Notes: generated by a model from the sequence alone, not told the origin. A stretch of DNA of 64,000 nucleotides from UBA6623 sp965217195 (GCA_965217195.1 CBDCHL010000003.1:372001-436000); one strand, 5' to 3'; numbered from the stretch's first letter, positions 46,379 to 55,027 are shown. Program-made: numbers and translations.

Positions 46379-47230
46379 GTGAACGTGGCGCGAAAAGGAA
46401 AGCGAAGCGAGGCTACCCATTGGCGTGCCGACGAGGGATCATGCCCCATCTGTGGTGCGGCCGGGATAGCTCCATCGATGGACCAATCGGAGGGAACCCG
46501 CTTGATCAAATGCCTGCGCTGCGGTACCTACGAGATCCGGGAATCTGTCGCCCAGGAGTTGGTTGACATCCGCCGGGGAAAGATTACACGTGACCGCCAT
46601 CTAGTGCCGTATCTAAGCTGCTATACCCGACAGAGTCATGGCCAAGAGAAGATCGGTTCTGTCGACACCGGTTGGACAGAGAGGGCGAAACATCACCTCG
46701 CGCTCAGCAACCCAAACCGGCGCGACCACCTGCTGTTGCTCATCGAAAAGCGAGCTGGCCCCGACGGCTCTTCGGTAAGGATAGATCTTGAAAAAGATGG
46801 GCCACTAGTGGGAGAACCATCCTCTCGTGGGCTGCGCCGAATGCTTCACTATCTCTGGAAAAAGGATCTCATTGACGCCTTTGATATCCCTGCCAAAACG
46901 ATCGACGACGACTATCCGAGACCTGGATGCTTCGCGTTAACCATTGACGGACAGGACCGATGCGACGAACTCAAGGAAGGCAGAGAGAGCAAGCCGGACA
47001 GCGGCATCGAACCGGAGATCCCTGCATCAATCGAAACCTTGCGACCGGGGGCCGTCGAGACCCTCATGGACAAGAAGGGCTGGAGCTGGTATCAACTGTC
47101 CTTGGAGGCAGAGTTGACCCCAAAGACGCTTTACAAATTTCGAGACGGCAAGACCAAGAGGCTACGACGTTCCACGCGCAACAAGATCGCCAAAGCGTTG
47201 GAATTGGACTTGGATCTGATTCCAGATTGA
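46379..47230 (+). CDS. Zinc-ribbon protein with C-terminal HTH
   Basis: 283 residues from GTG 46379. The N-terminal zinc ribbon is CPICGAAG...CLRCGTYEI (about residues 22-50). The central part is alpha/beta without known homology (ERAKHHLALSNPNRRDHLLL, LIDAFDIPAKTIDDDYPRPG). The C-terminal 60 residues are an XRE-like HTH: MDKKGWSWYQLSLEAELTPK, TLYKFRDGKTKRLRRSTRNK, IAKALELDLD. A plausible island regulator or DNA-binding accessory. It may recognise the GTTAAC motif repeated in the island; that is inference only. Confidence 0.6.
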   Translation: MNVARKGKRSEATHWRADEGSCPICGAAGIAPSMDQSEGTRLIKCLRCGTYEIRESVAQELVDIRRGKITRDRHLVPYLSCYTRQSHGQEKIGSVDTGWTERAKHHLALSNPNRRDHLLLLIEKRAGPDGSSVRIDLEKDGPLVGEPSSRGLRRMLHYLWKKDLIDAFDIPAKTIDDDYPRPGCFALTIDGQDRCDELKEGRESKPDSGIEPEIPASIETLRPGAVETLMDKKGWSWYQLSLEAELTPKTLYKFRDGKTKRLRRSTRNKIAKALELDLDLIPD

Positions 47231-47303
47231 TATTCAGAGCGGAGGCCTCCGAATTCCGAAACGAGCCCTCCCCCAAGGTGGCCTGCTCTTACTCCGCTGC
47301 TGT

Positions 47304-47332
47304 GGCCTAGTTTTGCTCCGCTGTTAACACCT
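47304..47332 (+). repeat. Island intergenic motif, copy 2
   Basis: GGCCTAGTTTTGCTCCGC followed by TGTTAACACCT, which contains the palindrome TGTTAACA. It lies 70 bp before the DUF3987 gene. Confidence 0.65.
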
Positions 47333-47400
47333 CACTGGCCCCCAAAAAGTCTCAAAAAGTCTTAATGATTGTCCCTAGCAAGTCCTAACAGAGCCACGCG

Positions 47401-48804
47401 ATGATCACCTCAGGAAACGAGGTGTTGATCGTGCCAAGCAAATCCAGATCTGTTCCCAGATCGCCAGCAGATTCAGTCCTTCCCTTCCCCTCGGATGTAT
47501 TTCCCGAACCTCTGCAGCGGTACGTGGAACAGGTTTCCGAGGCCATCGGCGTCCCGGCGGACTTCGTGGCGGTCCCTTTGCTAGCTTCCCTCGGATCCGC
47601 CATCGGAACGAGCCGACGGGTCGAAATCAAGTCCAGTTGGCGCGAGTTGCCCACAATCTGGGTGGCGGTCGTTGGCGACCCCGGTACTGCAAAGTCACCC
47701 GCACTTGAGTGGGGAACAAGAGGCGTCAAAGAACGTCAGAAAGCTTGGAAATCCGAGAACGAGCGCCAGCGGGCGACAACACTACTGTCACAGGGCGACG
47801 AGAAGGGCAAGGACAAACCGAAACCGCCTGCACTCCGACAATCCTTCACCACCGACTCGACCGTGGAAGCGTTGGCCGATGTTCTTCAAGCCAATCCCCG
47901 AGGAGTTCTCTACTGCCAGGATGAGCTGGCCGGATGGGTGCGCGCCTTCAATCAATACAAAACCTCGGGCGGAGCCGACCGGCAAGTCTGGCTGGGCATC
48001 TGGAACTCGGCCACGACGTTGATCAATCGCCGCAATCGAACAGAGCCCCTTCATTTGGAGCGGCCTTTCGTCTCCGTGGCAGGAGCCATCCAGCCCGATC
48101 TACTCGGTGAACTGAAGGCTGAGGGCGGTCGTGACGACGGTTTCCTTGGCCGTGTTCTCTTCTCCTACCCCGAAGCGCAGCCTGCATTGTGGACTGATGC
48201 GGAACCTGACGCCGATGTAATCAAGCGCCATGACCGGATCTTCAAGAAGCTTTTTGACCTACAAGCCTCGTATAGCGGCAACCCACGAACCGTACGCTTC
48301 GCGCCGGAGGCTCGGAAACTCTTCGTCGAGTTCTACAACCGGAACGCGGTAGAAATCAACTCGCCCGGTTTTCCGTATTCGCTGCGTGGTGCATGGGCAA
48401 AGATGGCTGGCTATTGCGCCCGCTTGGCCCTCATCCTGCACATGACCTCCGTGGCTAGCGGGAATACCGACGACGAAGAAATTAATGAGGAAAGTATGGA
48501 TGGAGCAATCCGCCTAATTGGCTATTTCAAGAGCCATGTGCGAAAGGTCTCTCGCAGACTGAGGCCCAATCCCGAAGGGGAGCGGTTGGAAAGAGCTGTT
48601 GACTGGATCCGGCGACACGGGGATAAGGCCACCCTCAGAGATATCTGCACCTACAAAGTCGCTGGCTGTCGGCAGCGAGAGCAGGCCCAATCGCTGTTCA
48701 GGGATCTCGAAGAGGCGGGGTTGGGAATGATCGAGACCCGGGCCCCAAAACGTGGGGGCCAGTCGAGTGTCATCTTTCGGTTGCATCCGACGAAGGGGAT
48801 GTAG
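47401..48804 (+). CDS. DUF3987-type primase-helicase-like ATPase
   Basis: 467 residues. The N-terminal segment PFPSDVFPEPLQRYVEQVSE with LPTIWVAVVGDPGTAKSPAL (a Walker A variant, GDPGTAKS, with Ser in place of the usual Gly/Thr neighbours) is typical of DUF3987. Further conserved pieces are TDSTVEALADVLQANPRGVL, YCQDELAGWVRAFNQYK (Walker B-like) and GRDDGFLGRVLFSYPEA. The C terminus is a winged-helix-like region (WIRRHGDKATLRDICTYKVA). Usually found in phages and satellites as a replication ATPase. Here it would serve the integrative island. Confidence 0.75.
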   Translation: MITSGNEVLIVPSKSRSVPRSPADSVLPFPSDVFPEPLQRYVEQVSEAIGVPADFVAVPLLASLGSAIGTSRRVEIKSSWRELPTIWVAVVGDPGTAKSPALEWGTRGVKERQKAWKSENERQRATTLLSQGDEKGKDKPKPPALRQSFTTDSTVEALADVLQANPRGVLYCQDELAGWVRAFNQYKTSGGADRQVWLGIWNSATTLINRRNRTEPLHLERPFVSVAGAIQPDLLGELKAEGGRDDGFLGRVLFSYPEAQPALWTDAEPDADVIKRHDRIFKKLFDLQASYSGNPRTVRFAPEARKLFVEFYNRNAVEINSPGFPYSLRGAWAKMAGYCARLALILHMTSVASGNTDDEEINEESMDGAIRLIGYFKSHVRKVSRRLRPNPEGERLERAVDWIRRHGDKATLRDICTYKVAGCRQREQAQSLFRDLEEAGLGMIETRAPKRGGQSSVIFRLHPTKGM

Positions 48805-48987
48805 CGATGCACAGAGTACGCACCACCTTGGCACACACTCGCCACGCGAATGGCGACGACCGAACGCAGATCGATTGCAGACCGAATGCCGACCGCGACC
48901 CAGTGACTCAACACACTGAAACACAACAACTTAACCACTGCGAAGCCTCGATTGCCGAGTGCAGACGGGGTGCATAGTCTCGACGTA

Positions 48988-49004
48988 CCTAGCTGTTAAC
49001 ACCT
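48988..49004 (+). repeat. Island intergenic motif, copy 3 (short form)
   Basis: CCTAGCTGTTAACACCT: the ends of the copy 2 motif joined without the central TTTTGCTCC. It lies 69 bp before the integrase start. 48805-48987 shows no gene. Confidence 0.55.
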
Positions 49005-49072
49005 AATCGACTCCCGTGTCTGCTAAACTCCAACCCGTTCGGACCGACGAGCCGCCACCAAGGAGGTGGCGA

Positions 49073-50271
49073 ATGAAGGCTCGCCGAAGAAGACGGGGGC
49101 AGAACCCCAAACCCTACGAGGAGAGAGGTAGATGGAAATTCAAGTACCGAATCGATCAAGCCCGACCGGATGGGTCCTTGCAACGCGTCCAGAAGACCAA
49201 AGTCTTGGGGCGTACGGACGAGATGTCGTTTTCCGAGGCATATCGAGAAACAAGAAAGTTTGTCACGCCGATCGATGAACTGAAACCAGGAGTCGAGCAC
49301 AGCGAACGCACCATGGCAGACTTGATTCAACGTTGGCGAGACGCGATCGCACCGAACCTCAAGCGCTCCACTCGTGAGAGCTACGAATGGGCGTTCAAAC
49401 GGATCGAACCCGCCTTCGGTGCATTCAAAGTGTCGGAGATCGAGAGACCGAATGTGCAGAGTTTCCTCACCGAGGCCGGTCGAAAGCTGGCCCCCGAATC
49501 TATCCATGACCTTCGGGCTCGGCTTCGAGGGCTTCTCAGCGTCGCTGTCGAGTGGGGATGGGTTGCGGCGAATCCCGCCGCAGGTCGGCTCCGTTTGCCG
49601 AAGCGGCATCACACAAGGAAGAGGCGGATTTTGTTGCCGAATCAGCTTTGGAAGCTTGTGTTGTTGCTCAAGGCGCGAAGCTTGTGTTGTTGCTCAAGGC
49701 GCCGTACAACGTCGTCGTGCTGTTGGCGACACTTGCGGGCCTACGCAAAGGTGAAATTGAGGCCCTGCGTTGGAATGACCTTCGAGACGACACCATCACT
49801 GTCGATGAAGCTTCGTACTTCGGGACGCTCGGCACACCGAAGTCTGACAAGTCGAATCGACTGGTAGCGATCGGCCCGACTATTCACAAGGCGTTACAGG
49901 AGTGGCGGCAGCAAGCACGTTTCACCGAATCAGATGACTTCGTCTTCGCGATTCGAACGAACACTCCGATCGACCTCCATAACGCGGCTCCTCGCCACCT
50001 GAAGCCGGGCTGTCGGCAGCTAGGTATCCCCGAGGTATCCTGGCACGACCTTCGGCACACCTATACAACCTGGGGACGCAAGGCTGGGGTCAATGCAGAG
50101 GCCATGAGGGACCTGCTCGGCCACGAATCGGTGAAGACAACCCTCGATATCTACAGCCATGTGGACGATCAACGTGCAGCCGCAATGGCGATCGAAGACT
50201 ATGCCCTCGGCGGAAAGTTGTTACCCCTTAGTGTTACCCCTCTCGCCGGGGATCAGGAGCTAACTCATTGA
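49073..50271 (+). pseudogene. Tyrosine integrase inactivated by a 26-bp tandem duplication
   Basis: ATG 49073 has a strong AGGAGGTGG ribosome site. Arm/core-binding domains: MADLIQRWRDAIAPNLKRST, ESIHDLRARLRGLLSVAVEW. The catalytic domain follows in another frame: LLATLAGLRKGEIEALRWND (first Arg), WHDLRHTYTTWGRKAG (HxxR), LLGHESVKTTLDIYSHVDDQ (H and nucleophile Tyr). The frame change falls exactly at two identical 26-bp copies (49651-49676, 49677-49702). Removing one restores KLVLLLKAPYNVVVLLATLA. The gene ends 8 bp before tRNA-Arg, the normal place for an integrase of a tRNA-targeting island. Confidence 0.85.
49651..49702 (+). repeat. 26-bp perfect tandem duplication
   Basis: Unit GAAGCTTGTGTTGTTGCTCA plus AGGCGC occurs twice without a gap. 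Because 26 is not a multiple of three it causes the frameshift in the integrase. Confidence 0.9.
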
Positions 50272-50273
50272 AA
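50261..50273. repeat. Inverted repeat left of tRNA-Arg
   Basis: TAACTCATTGAAA; the exact reverse complement TTTCAATGAGTTA lies at 50356-50368, directly at the 5' end of the tRNA. Each arm contains the last codons (Thr-His-stop) of one of the two facing integrases. Confidence 0.8.
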
Positions 50274-50278
50274 AGAAA

Positions 50279-50355
50279 TGGTAGGCGCGGCAGGACTCGA
50301 ACCTGCGACCCTCTGCTTAGAAGGCAGATGCTCTATCCACCTGAGCTACGCGCCC
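50279..50355 (-). tRNA. tRNA-Arg (anticodon TCT)
   Basis: Read on the minus strand from 50355: acceptor GGGCGCG, D arm GCTCAGGTGGATAGAGC, anticodon stem TCTGC/GCAGA with loop CTTCTAA (anticodon TCT, reading AGA/AGG), T arm GCAGG-TTCGAGT-CCTGC, acceptor CGCGCCT, discriminator A and an encoded CCA at 50281-50279. It lies between two convergent integrase genes and is the probable attachment site of the left-hand island. Confidence 0.95.
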
Positions 50356-50368
50356 TTTCAATGAGTTA
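50356..50368. repeat. Inverted repeat right of tRNA-Arg
   Basis: TTTCAATGAGTTA, the reverse complement of 50261-50273. It starts at the base next to the tRNA 5' end and contains the stop of the minus-strand integrase. Confidence 0.8.
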
Positions 50369-50996
50369 CGAGCGATTCAGTGGGGCCCTGGGCATCCACT
50401 TTGGGGGATTCTTGGGGGACCCCGTCTGAATCCCGAGCTTCGATCGCCGCAATAGCGTCACGCCGGGCTTTGGCCCGAATGTGAGAATACCGCCGCAACA
50501 TCTTGGCGCTCATGTGACCCATCATATCAAGCATGGTGCTCTGGGGAACTCTGGCTTCGGCGAGTTTGGTGCAGAACGTATGCCGTCGGTTTCCGGCTCC
50601 TTCTTCTAGCCGGGCGGTCTGGTACTCAACGACCTTTTCGTCCGTCACATCGGGAAGCAGCAGCGACCCGAAAAGACGTTTGATGTGCGATCCGCGGTTG
50701 TCGACCACAAGTACGGATTTTGGTCGCTTGTTCACGCTATACCCGTTACTGTAGGACTTCAACACTTCGGAGACAGTCTTGATGCGCTGTGCGGACGGTT
50801 CTGACGGCAGGCCAGCTCTCGCTCTCTCCAGCTTGTGGCGATATTCGTTCTCGGCCGCGCGGGCGACGGTTTTTCGCGTGCTCTTCGCCGACTTGCAGAT
50901 GCGTTTCCCGTCGTAGATGAATTCAAACCACCAAACCTTGGATTGAATGCGTTCTCCGGTTTTAGGGTCTGGGTACTTGGGCCGAAAAAGCGCCAT
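50358..50996 (-). pseudogene. Tyrosine integrase with in-frame internal deletion
   Basis: 212 residues from ATG 50996 (ALFRPKYPDPKTGERIQSKV). The N-terminal DNA-binding part is present (TVSEVLKSYSNGYSVNKRPK, GSHIKRLFGSLLLPDVTDEK). VVEYQTARLEEGAGN then joins directly to RRHTFCTKLAEARVPQSTML, the second Arg box, and MMGHMSAKMLRRYSHI, with the terminal His and Tyr. The first catalytic Arg, the Lys and more than 100 residues between are missing without a frame change, so the enzyme should be inactive. A different integrase from the left-hand one. It faces the tRNA 5' end. Confidence 0.8.
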
Positions 50997-51605
50997 CTGT
51001 TTTAACTCCCGTTGTTCGTTGTCGCTGCTTCGCGTCTCTCCACGCTGCGCGCAGTCCGCAATTGGAGCAATAGTTGCGTCGATTTGGGTTCGGGCGGCGT
51101 TTTGGTATATAGGCGTCGCCGCAATTTGAACAAACGGCAAGACCGCCGGTGCGACTCACCACCATCATGACCTGCAGCGCCAGATGACGAATAGGTCGGT
51201 GGGTGAGTACACAATCTTCGGGTTTCCCCACCAAGAAAATTCGGGTCCTACATCCCCGATCTTCAATAGAGAATTCACTTCGACAGCGAGCCATTGCTTG
51301 TGTTCCCGTAGGTTAGGTTTCGGTTCGAATCCAGGCTTGACCCGGTCCCAATCTTTCTGGTCGCCTCTCTCACCCCCGTGAAGACGGTAGGCAATATTGA
51401 GCAAATGCCGCAGGTAGCGGGCCAAGCCAAACCAGTTATCGACGGGTTCCCAGTATTCAGGGAACGAGCCACGAGGGGAGCACCCGGCATCGTTGGTCGA
51501 AATCGTTTGGCTGTGACTGGTCGGCAGATTGTGGTCTTTGCAAAGACGAAGCGGCCCCTGACAGGTGGTAGCGTCAAGCCCAAAGATAAATATCGAAAGG
51601 CAGGC
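50962..51605 (-). pseudogene. Degraded zinc-finger protein gene
   Basis: Read on the minus strand: FPEYWEPVDNWFGLARYLRH, LLNIAYRLHGGERGDQKDWD, FSWWGNPKIVYSPTDLF. After a one-base frame change near 51190 comes LALQVMMVVSRTGGLAVCSN, CGDAYIPKRRPNPNRRNYCS, NCGLRAAWRDAKQRQR. The C-terminal CxxC...CxxC finger and preceding region belong to a family common in Actinobacteria/Acidobacteria mobile DNA. The 5' end is missing. Its tail overlaps the start of the deleted integrase. Confidence 0.6.
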
Positions 51606-51610
51606 GCAAC

Positions 51611-51799
51611 ATGGCGAAACGGCTGATAAACGAGAAGGAACTTGCGGAGTACAGCGGATTCAAGATCCAGACGCTTCAGAAGTGGAGGCTACTGGGCAAG
51701 GGTCCAGACTTCCTGAAATGTGGGGTGTCCGTGAGATATGACATAGCGGACGTCGATCGATGGATTGAGTCGTGTCGACAACAGGAGCAGTCCGCGTAA
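51611..51799 (+). CDS. Excisionase/AlpA-like HTH protein
   Basis: 62 residues: AKRLINEKELAEYSGFKIQT, LQKWRLLGKGPDFLKCGVSV, RYDIADVDRWIESCRQQ. This is the HTH_17/MerR-like fold of excisionases and AlpA regulators. A small directionality or regulatory factor of the right-hand element. The next frame overlaps its end. Confidence 0.75.
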   Translation: MAKRLINEKELAEYSGFKIQTLQKWRLLGKGPDFLKCGVSVRYDIADVDRWIESCRQQEQSA

Positions 51800-51984
51800 C
51801 GGCCCGGGAGCTACTCGAGCGTGCGTCGATCACCGACGTGTGGACCGCGCTCCGCGGCGGCGACCTGCGCCACGGGCGCGGCGTCGCGTTTTGGCGCGCC
51901 GGCGACGGGTACAACGTCTCCGTCAATGAAGCGAAAGGTACCTGGCACGAAACGGCGACGGCGCAGGGGCGGCATGACTTATAA
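51772..51984 (+). pseudogene. N-terminal fragment of a CHC2-type DNA primase
   Basis: From GTG 51772: TARELLERASITDVWTALRG, GDLRHGRGVAFWRAGDGYNV, SVNEAKGTWHETATAQGRHD. This corresponds to the first 65 residues of phage/plasmid primases (VWxxLGG...G..F.R..DGYNVSLNE.KG.W.D). It stops abruptly, and the ParB-like gene starts inside its last codons, so the rest of the primase was lost. Confidence 0.5.
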
Positions 51985-53173
51985 GGCCAGTGGGGCCCGT
52001 CATACGAACGCGCACCCGTCCGCCAACATTTTCCCGCTCATGACGGGACCTGAGTTTCAGGAGCTTTGCAACTCGATCCGCGAGAACGGACAGCGTGAGC
52101 CGATCAAGCGCCGTGATGGCCAAATTATCGATGGGCGCAACCGCTTCCGAGCTTGTCAATTGATCGGAATCGAACCGCTGTTCGAGACGAACGAAATGGA
52201 CGACCAGGCGGTGATGGAGTTCATCATCGACGAGAACCTCCACCGGCGGCATCTCGACGCCACACAGCGGGCCGTGGTCGGCGTCAAGTTCCTGGAGTAT
52301 GAGCGGGGGCTAGCTGCGGCGCGAAAGCTGAACGGTCAGCGCTCCGGTGGACGCGGGCGCAAGAAAACTATAGGGGAAAATTCCGCTGAAGTTTCTGGCA
52401 AGGCCACCGCCCGAGCCGCAAAGAAGGTAGGCGTTGATGAAAAGTATGTGCGCGAAGCGGCGAAGCTGGCCGAAGACCCCGAAGCTCTTTCGGCAATGCA
52501 ATCCGGCAAGAAGACGCTTCAGCAAGTCAAGCGCGAGAAGGTTGAAGAGAAGCGCGCCGCCCAGCGCGCCGCCGACGCGAAGCGAATCGATGAAGCGCCG
52601 TCGCTCCGGGACGTGGTTGGAAACGCAACCTTCCCGACCATCGTCGTCGATCCTCCGTGGGACTACTCCGACGAAGGCGCTCCAGGAGATGTCTACGGCC
52701 GTGGACTCCCAACCTATCAAACGCTCAGCATGGAGCAACGTCTCGAACTCACGACAGTTGGGGAAGTCCCAATCCTGAAATTGGCGGCAAATGATAGTCA
52801 CCTGTACCTGTGGGTTACCAATCGGTCGAAGCGGAAAGGGTATCGGCTCCTGGATGAGTGGGGTTTTCGCCACGTGACCTGTTTGACGTGGTGCAAGCCG
52901 TCGTTCGGCATGGGCAACTACTTTCGTGGTTCGACGGAGCATCTACTTTTCGGGGTGCGCGGATCACTACCACTGAAGCGGAAAGACGTGGGCACATGGT
53001 TTATGGCCAAGGGCGGAGAGCGTAGCGCTAAACCCGATGAAGCTTTCAGGCTTATCGAGTCTTGCAGTACCGGACCCTACCTTGAAATCTTCGCGCGCCG
53101 CAATCGGCCAGGGTGGAGCTGCTGGGGGGCCGGCCTGGCGGCGATGCGCCAAGAGTCTTCGGAGGCGGGATGA
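51974..53173 (+). CDS. ParB-like / MT-A70 adenine methyltransferase fusion
   Basis: 399 residues from ATG 51974 (GGGGCGG upstream). Residues 10-75 are a ParB/Srx-like domain (FPLMTGPEFQELCNSIRENG, REPIKRRDGQIIDGRNRFRA). A helical DNA-binding middle follows (ATARAAKKVGVDEKYVREAA). Residues about 215-395 are an MT-A70 N6-adenine methyltransferase with the catalytic DPPW (TIVVDPPWDYSDEGAPGDVY) and SAM-binding parts (LYLWVTNRSKRKGYRLLDEW). Common on phages and mobile elements; probable roles are protective DNA methylation or replication/partition control. Appears intact amid decayed neighbours. Confidence 0.85.
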   Translation: MTYKASGARHTNAHPSANIFPLMTGPEFQELCNSIRENGQREPIKRRDGQIIDGRNRFRACQLIGIEPLFETNEMDDQAVMEFIIDENLHRRHLDATQRAVVGVKFLEYERGLAAARKLNGQRSGGRGRKKTIGENSAEVSGKATARAAKKVGVDEKYVREAAKLAEDPEALSAMQSGKKTLQQVKREKVEEKRAAQRAADAKRIDEAPSLRDVVGNATFPTIVVDPPWDYSDEGAPGDVYGRGLPTYQTLSMEQRLELTTVGEVPILKLAANDSHLYLWVTNRSKRKGYRLLDEWGFRHVTCLTWCKPSFGMGNYFRGSTEHLLFGVRGSLPLKRKDVGTWFMAKGGERSAKPDEAFRLIESCSTGPYLEIFARRNRPGWSCWGAGLAAMRQESSEAG

Positions 53174-53222
53174 CCGGGCGCACACGGACGGCGAGTTCGA
53201 GGCGGCGGGAGGCGCGCTGAAT

Positions 53223-53881
53223 GTGCCGAAAGCAAATGGAGGCTGGACCATGCTAGCCCACGAGTTCGTCGACGTGCACTTGCCCGGCCTGACCCCCGCG
53301 GCCGCCGTGCTGGCCGTCTACGTCGCACGCCACACCATCGGCCGGGGTAATTCCGCGACGAGCATGCGGTTGGCGGACGTGGCGGCGGGAACCGGCTTGT
53401 GTGAGCGTACCATCCGTCGATGTGTCGCTGAACTCGCGGCTGTCGTCGCCGTTCACCAGGAGCCGGGCAAGGTTCCGATCTGGCAATTTCTGATCACACA
53501 CCCGGAAAAAATGTCCGCTACCCCTGACAAAAATGTAGGGGGTATATAAGGAAGAAAGACCCTTCTAAAGACTTATGCTCATCTGGCGATGAGCAACGGT
53601 CGGCTGAGTTTGGTTTGTGGTATCAGCGCTACCCCCGGAAGGTTGCCAAGCGGGACGCCGAGAAGTCCTATCGCAGGCTCACTGCAGCTCAGCGCCGCAC
53701 CGTGGCGGCCAACACGCCGGCTTGGATCGAGGAGTTCGCCAGAAGGCCGAGCGAAAAGGTGCCATACCCGGCAACGTTCATCCGCCGCGGCATGTGGGAA
53801 GAACCGCCGCCGCCAACAACCCGATCATCCCAACCCCTCCCTTCAGGCGCGGACGAGATCCTGGAGGCGTTGCGTGGTTAG
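53223..53881 (+). pseudogene. Phage-like HTH replication protein split by a frameshift
   Basis: GTG 53223: MPKANGGWT, MLAHEFVDVHLPGLTPAAAV, an HTH (MRLADVAAGTGLCERTIRRC, VAELAAVVAV), PIWQFLITHPEKMSATPDKN, VGGI, stop at 53549. The sequence continues in another frame: YIRKKDPSKDLCSSGDEQRS, then LWYQRYPRKVAKRDAEKSYR and RLT, to 53881. The join is at a run of five G (53538-53542). YPRKVAKRDAEKAY is a hallmark of phage replication-initiator C-termini, so the two parts are one gene. Confidence 0.7.
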
Positions 53882-53882
53882 C

Positions 53883-54228
53883 ATGGAGGCGGTCTCGCGC
53901 GAGGTGGCTCGGCTCAACGGGCTCGACAGGCCCGCGAAGAGCCGAAGGGATCAAAGAATTGGCTCTTGCGTTCCAGCGCACGTTCGGCACTCACCCGGAG
54001 CTGGCCGCTGCCATTGGCTATATAGTCCGCACGGAGGAGACCTGCCCCAAGCCAAGCCACATCTACGGCGTGTCGCAGCGTGAACCGAAAGCAAGCGGCG
54101 TAGGCTGCGACACTTGCGACTACACCGGCTTCGTCACGCGGACAGACAGGCGCGAAACGCTGGACGGCGTGCGCGATGTCGAAGTGGCGTACTTCTGTTC
54201 CTGTCACCCAGAAGGGAGAAAGCTGTGA
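53883..54228 (+). pseudogene. Phage-like protein with zinc-finger end, frameshifted
   Basis: ATG 53883: EAVSREVARLNGLDRPAK. After a one-base loss near 53940 the text EGIKELALAFQRTFGTHPEL, AAAIGYIVRTEETCPKPSHI, then VGCDTCDYTGFVTRTDRRET, VRDVEVAYFCSCHPEGRKL follows. The C terminus carries CxxC...CxC, a zinc-binding pattern. Located in the replication module of the right-hand element. Confidence 0.6.
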
Positions 54229-54416
54229 AACGATACCCGAACCGAGCGCGGCGGCGCGTGCAGTCATGGAGCGGCCGCATCGACACCCCGAGTTCATGGT
54301 TCAGTGGGAACGGAGTCCTTGCGCGCCTAGAAGGCCGCGCGGTGCAGCGGCCGTTGTTCGCCACGCCTGAACACGTTGATAAACAAGGAGCGACGGGGGG
54401 CGGGGTAAATCTCTAG
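54225..54416 (+). CDS. Small basic protein of the right-hand element
   Basis: 63 residues from GTG 54225, overlapping the previous stop (GTGA). KRYPNRARRRVQSWSGRIDT, then LEGRAVQRPLFATPEHVDKQ. Very Arg-rich N terminus. No family recognised; the coupling to the preceding frame is the main support. Confidence 0.4.
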   Translation: MKRYPNRARRRVQSWSGRIDTPSSWFSGNGVLARLEGRAVQRPLFATPEHVDKQGATGGGVNL

Positions 54417-54559
54417 AGCGAAAGGGCTTCTAGACCACGCGTTCCCTGCACGCAAATTTCCGCAGTTTGGAGGCTTTTCCCCCAGGATGACACCGAAACT
54501 GAGTATCCTATTGATACGGAACGATTTGCTGAGACGCCCCGTCTAGTTCAACCGGGTTG

Positions 54560-55027
54560 ATGCGGCCTGCCCGTTGGTCACTACGGCCACGTTTTGGGCA
54601 CTACACAGCATGGCTTTCGTCAGAGTCAAAGCGGTATGGAGCACATCGCTATTTCGCCTTGGTAAGTTGTCATCGCGAAGGCGGCAGAGTGCGGCAAAAG
54701 TTCCATGCCCATCTTGGTGAATTCGGGAGTGTCAAACTTGCCATTGCTGAACTCGACTTGTTGGTCAGGCGAAGTGAAACCGTTGCGGCGTGGTGCCGAC
54801 AATGGGCAGCAACGGAAGTGGCCTGCGATCTGCCCGCTATGCGGCGTGCTCGCCTAGGGGAGGCCCGTGCCTGCAAGCGATTCGCCGAGGTCAACCGGGC
54901 CCGACTGGAACGCCTTCAGGGCCTGGACCGTGCCCTGTTCGATAATGAGGCAGATCCCGACTACCGAAGCCTCAGGCGCAGAGCTGACGACGAACTTCAG
55001 AGCGACCGAAGGGCTATCTGGGGTTGA
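54560..55027 (+). CDS. Protein of unknown function at the element border
   Basis: 155 residues. FGHYTAWLSSESKRYGAHRY, FALVSCHREGGRVRQKFHAH, LGEFGSVKLAIAELDLLVRR, then a helical Arg/Ala-rich C terminus. The N-terminal part resembles the beta-meander that precedes IS-type transposase or recombinase domains (R.YvaL....R.gGkvrqr.v.yLG), but no catalytic domain follows. Could be an accessory of a lost mobile element. Start uncertain (TTG 54557 or ATG 54560). 54417-54556 is gene-free. Confidence 0.5.
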   Translation: MRPARWSLRPRFGHYTAWLSSESKRYGAHRYFALVSCHREGGRVRQKFHAHLGEFGSVKLAIAELDLLVRRSETVAAWCRQWAATEVACDLPAMRRARLGEARACKRFAEVNRARLERLQGLDRALFDNEADPDYRSLRRRADDELQSDRRAIWG

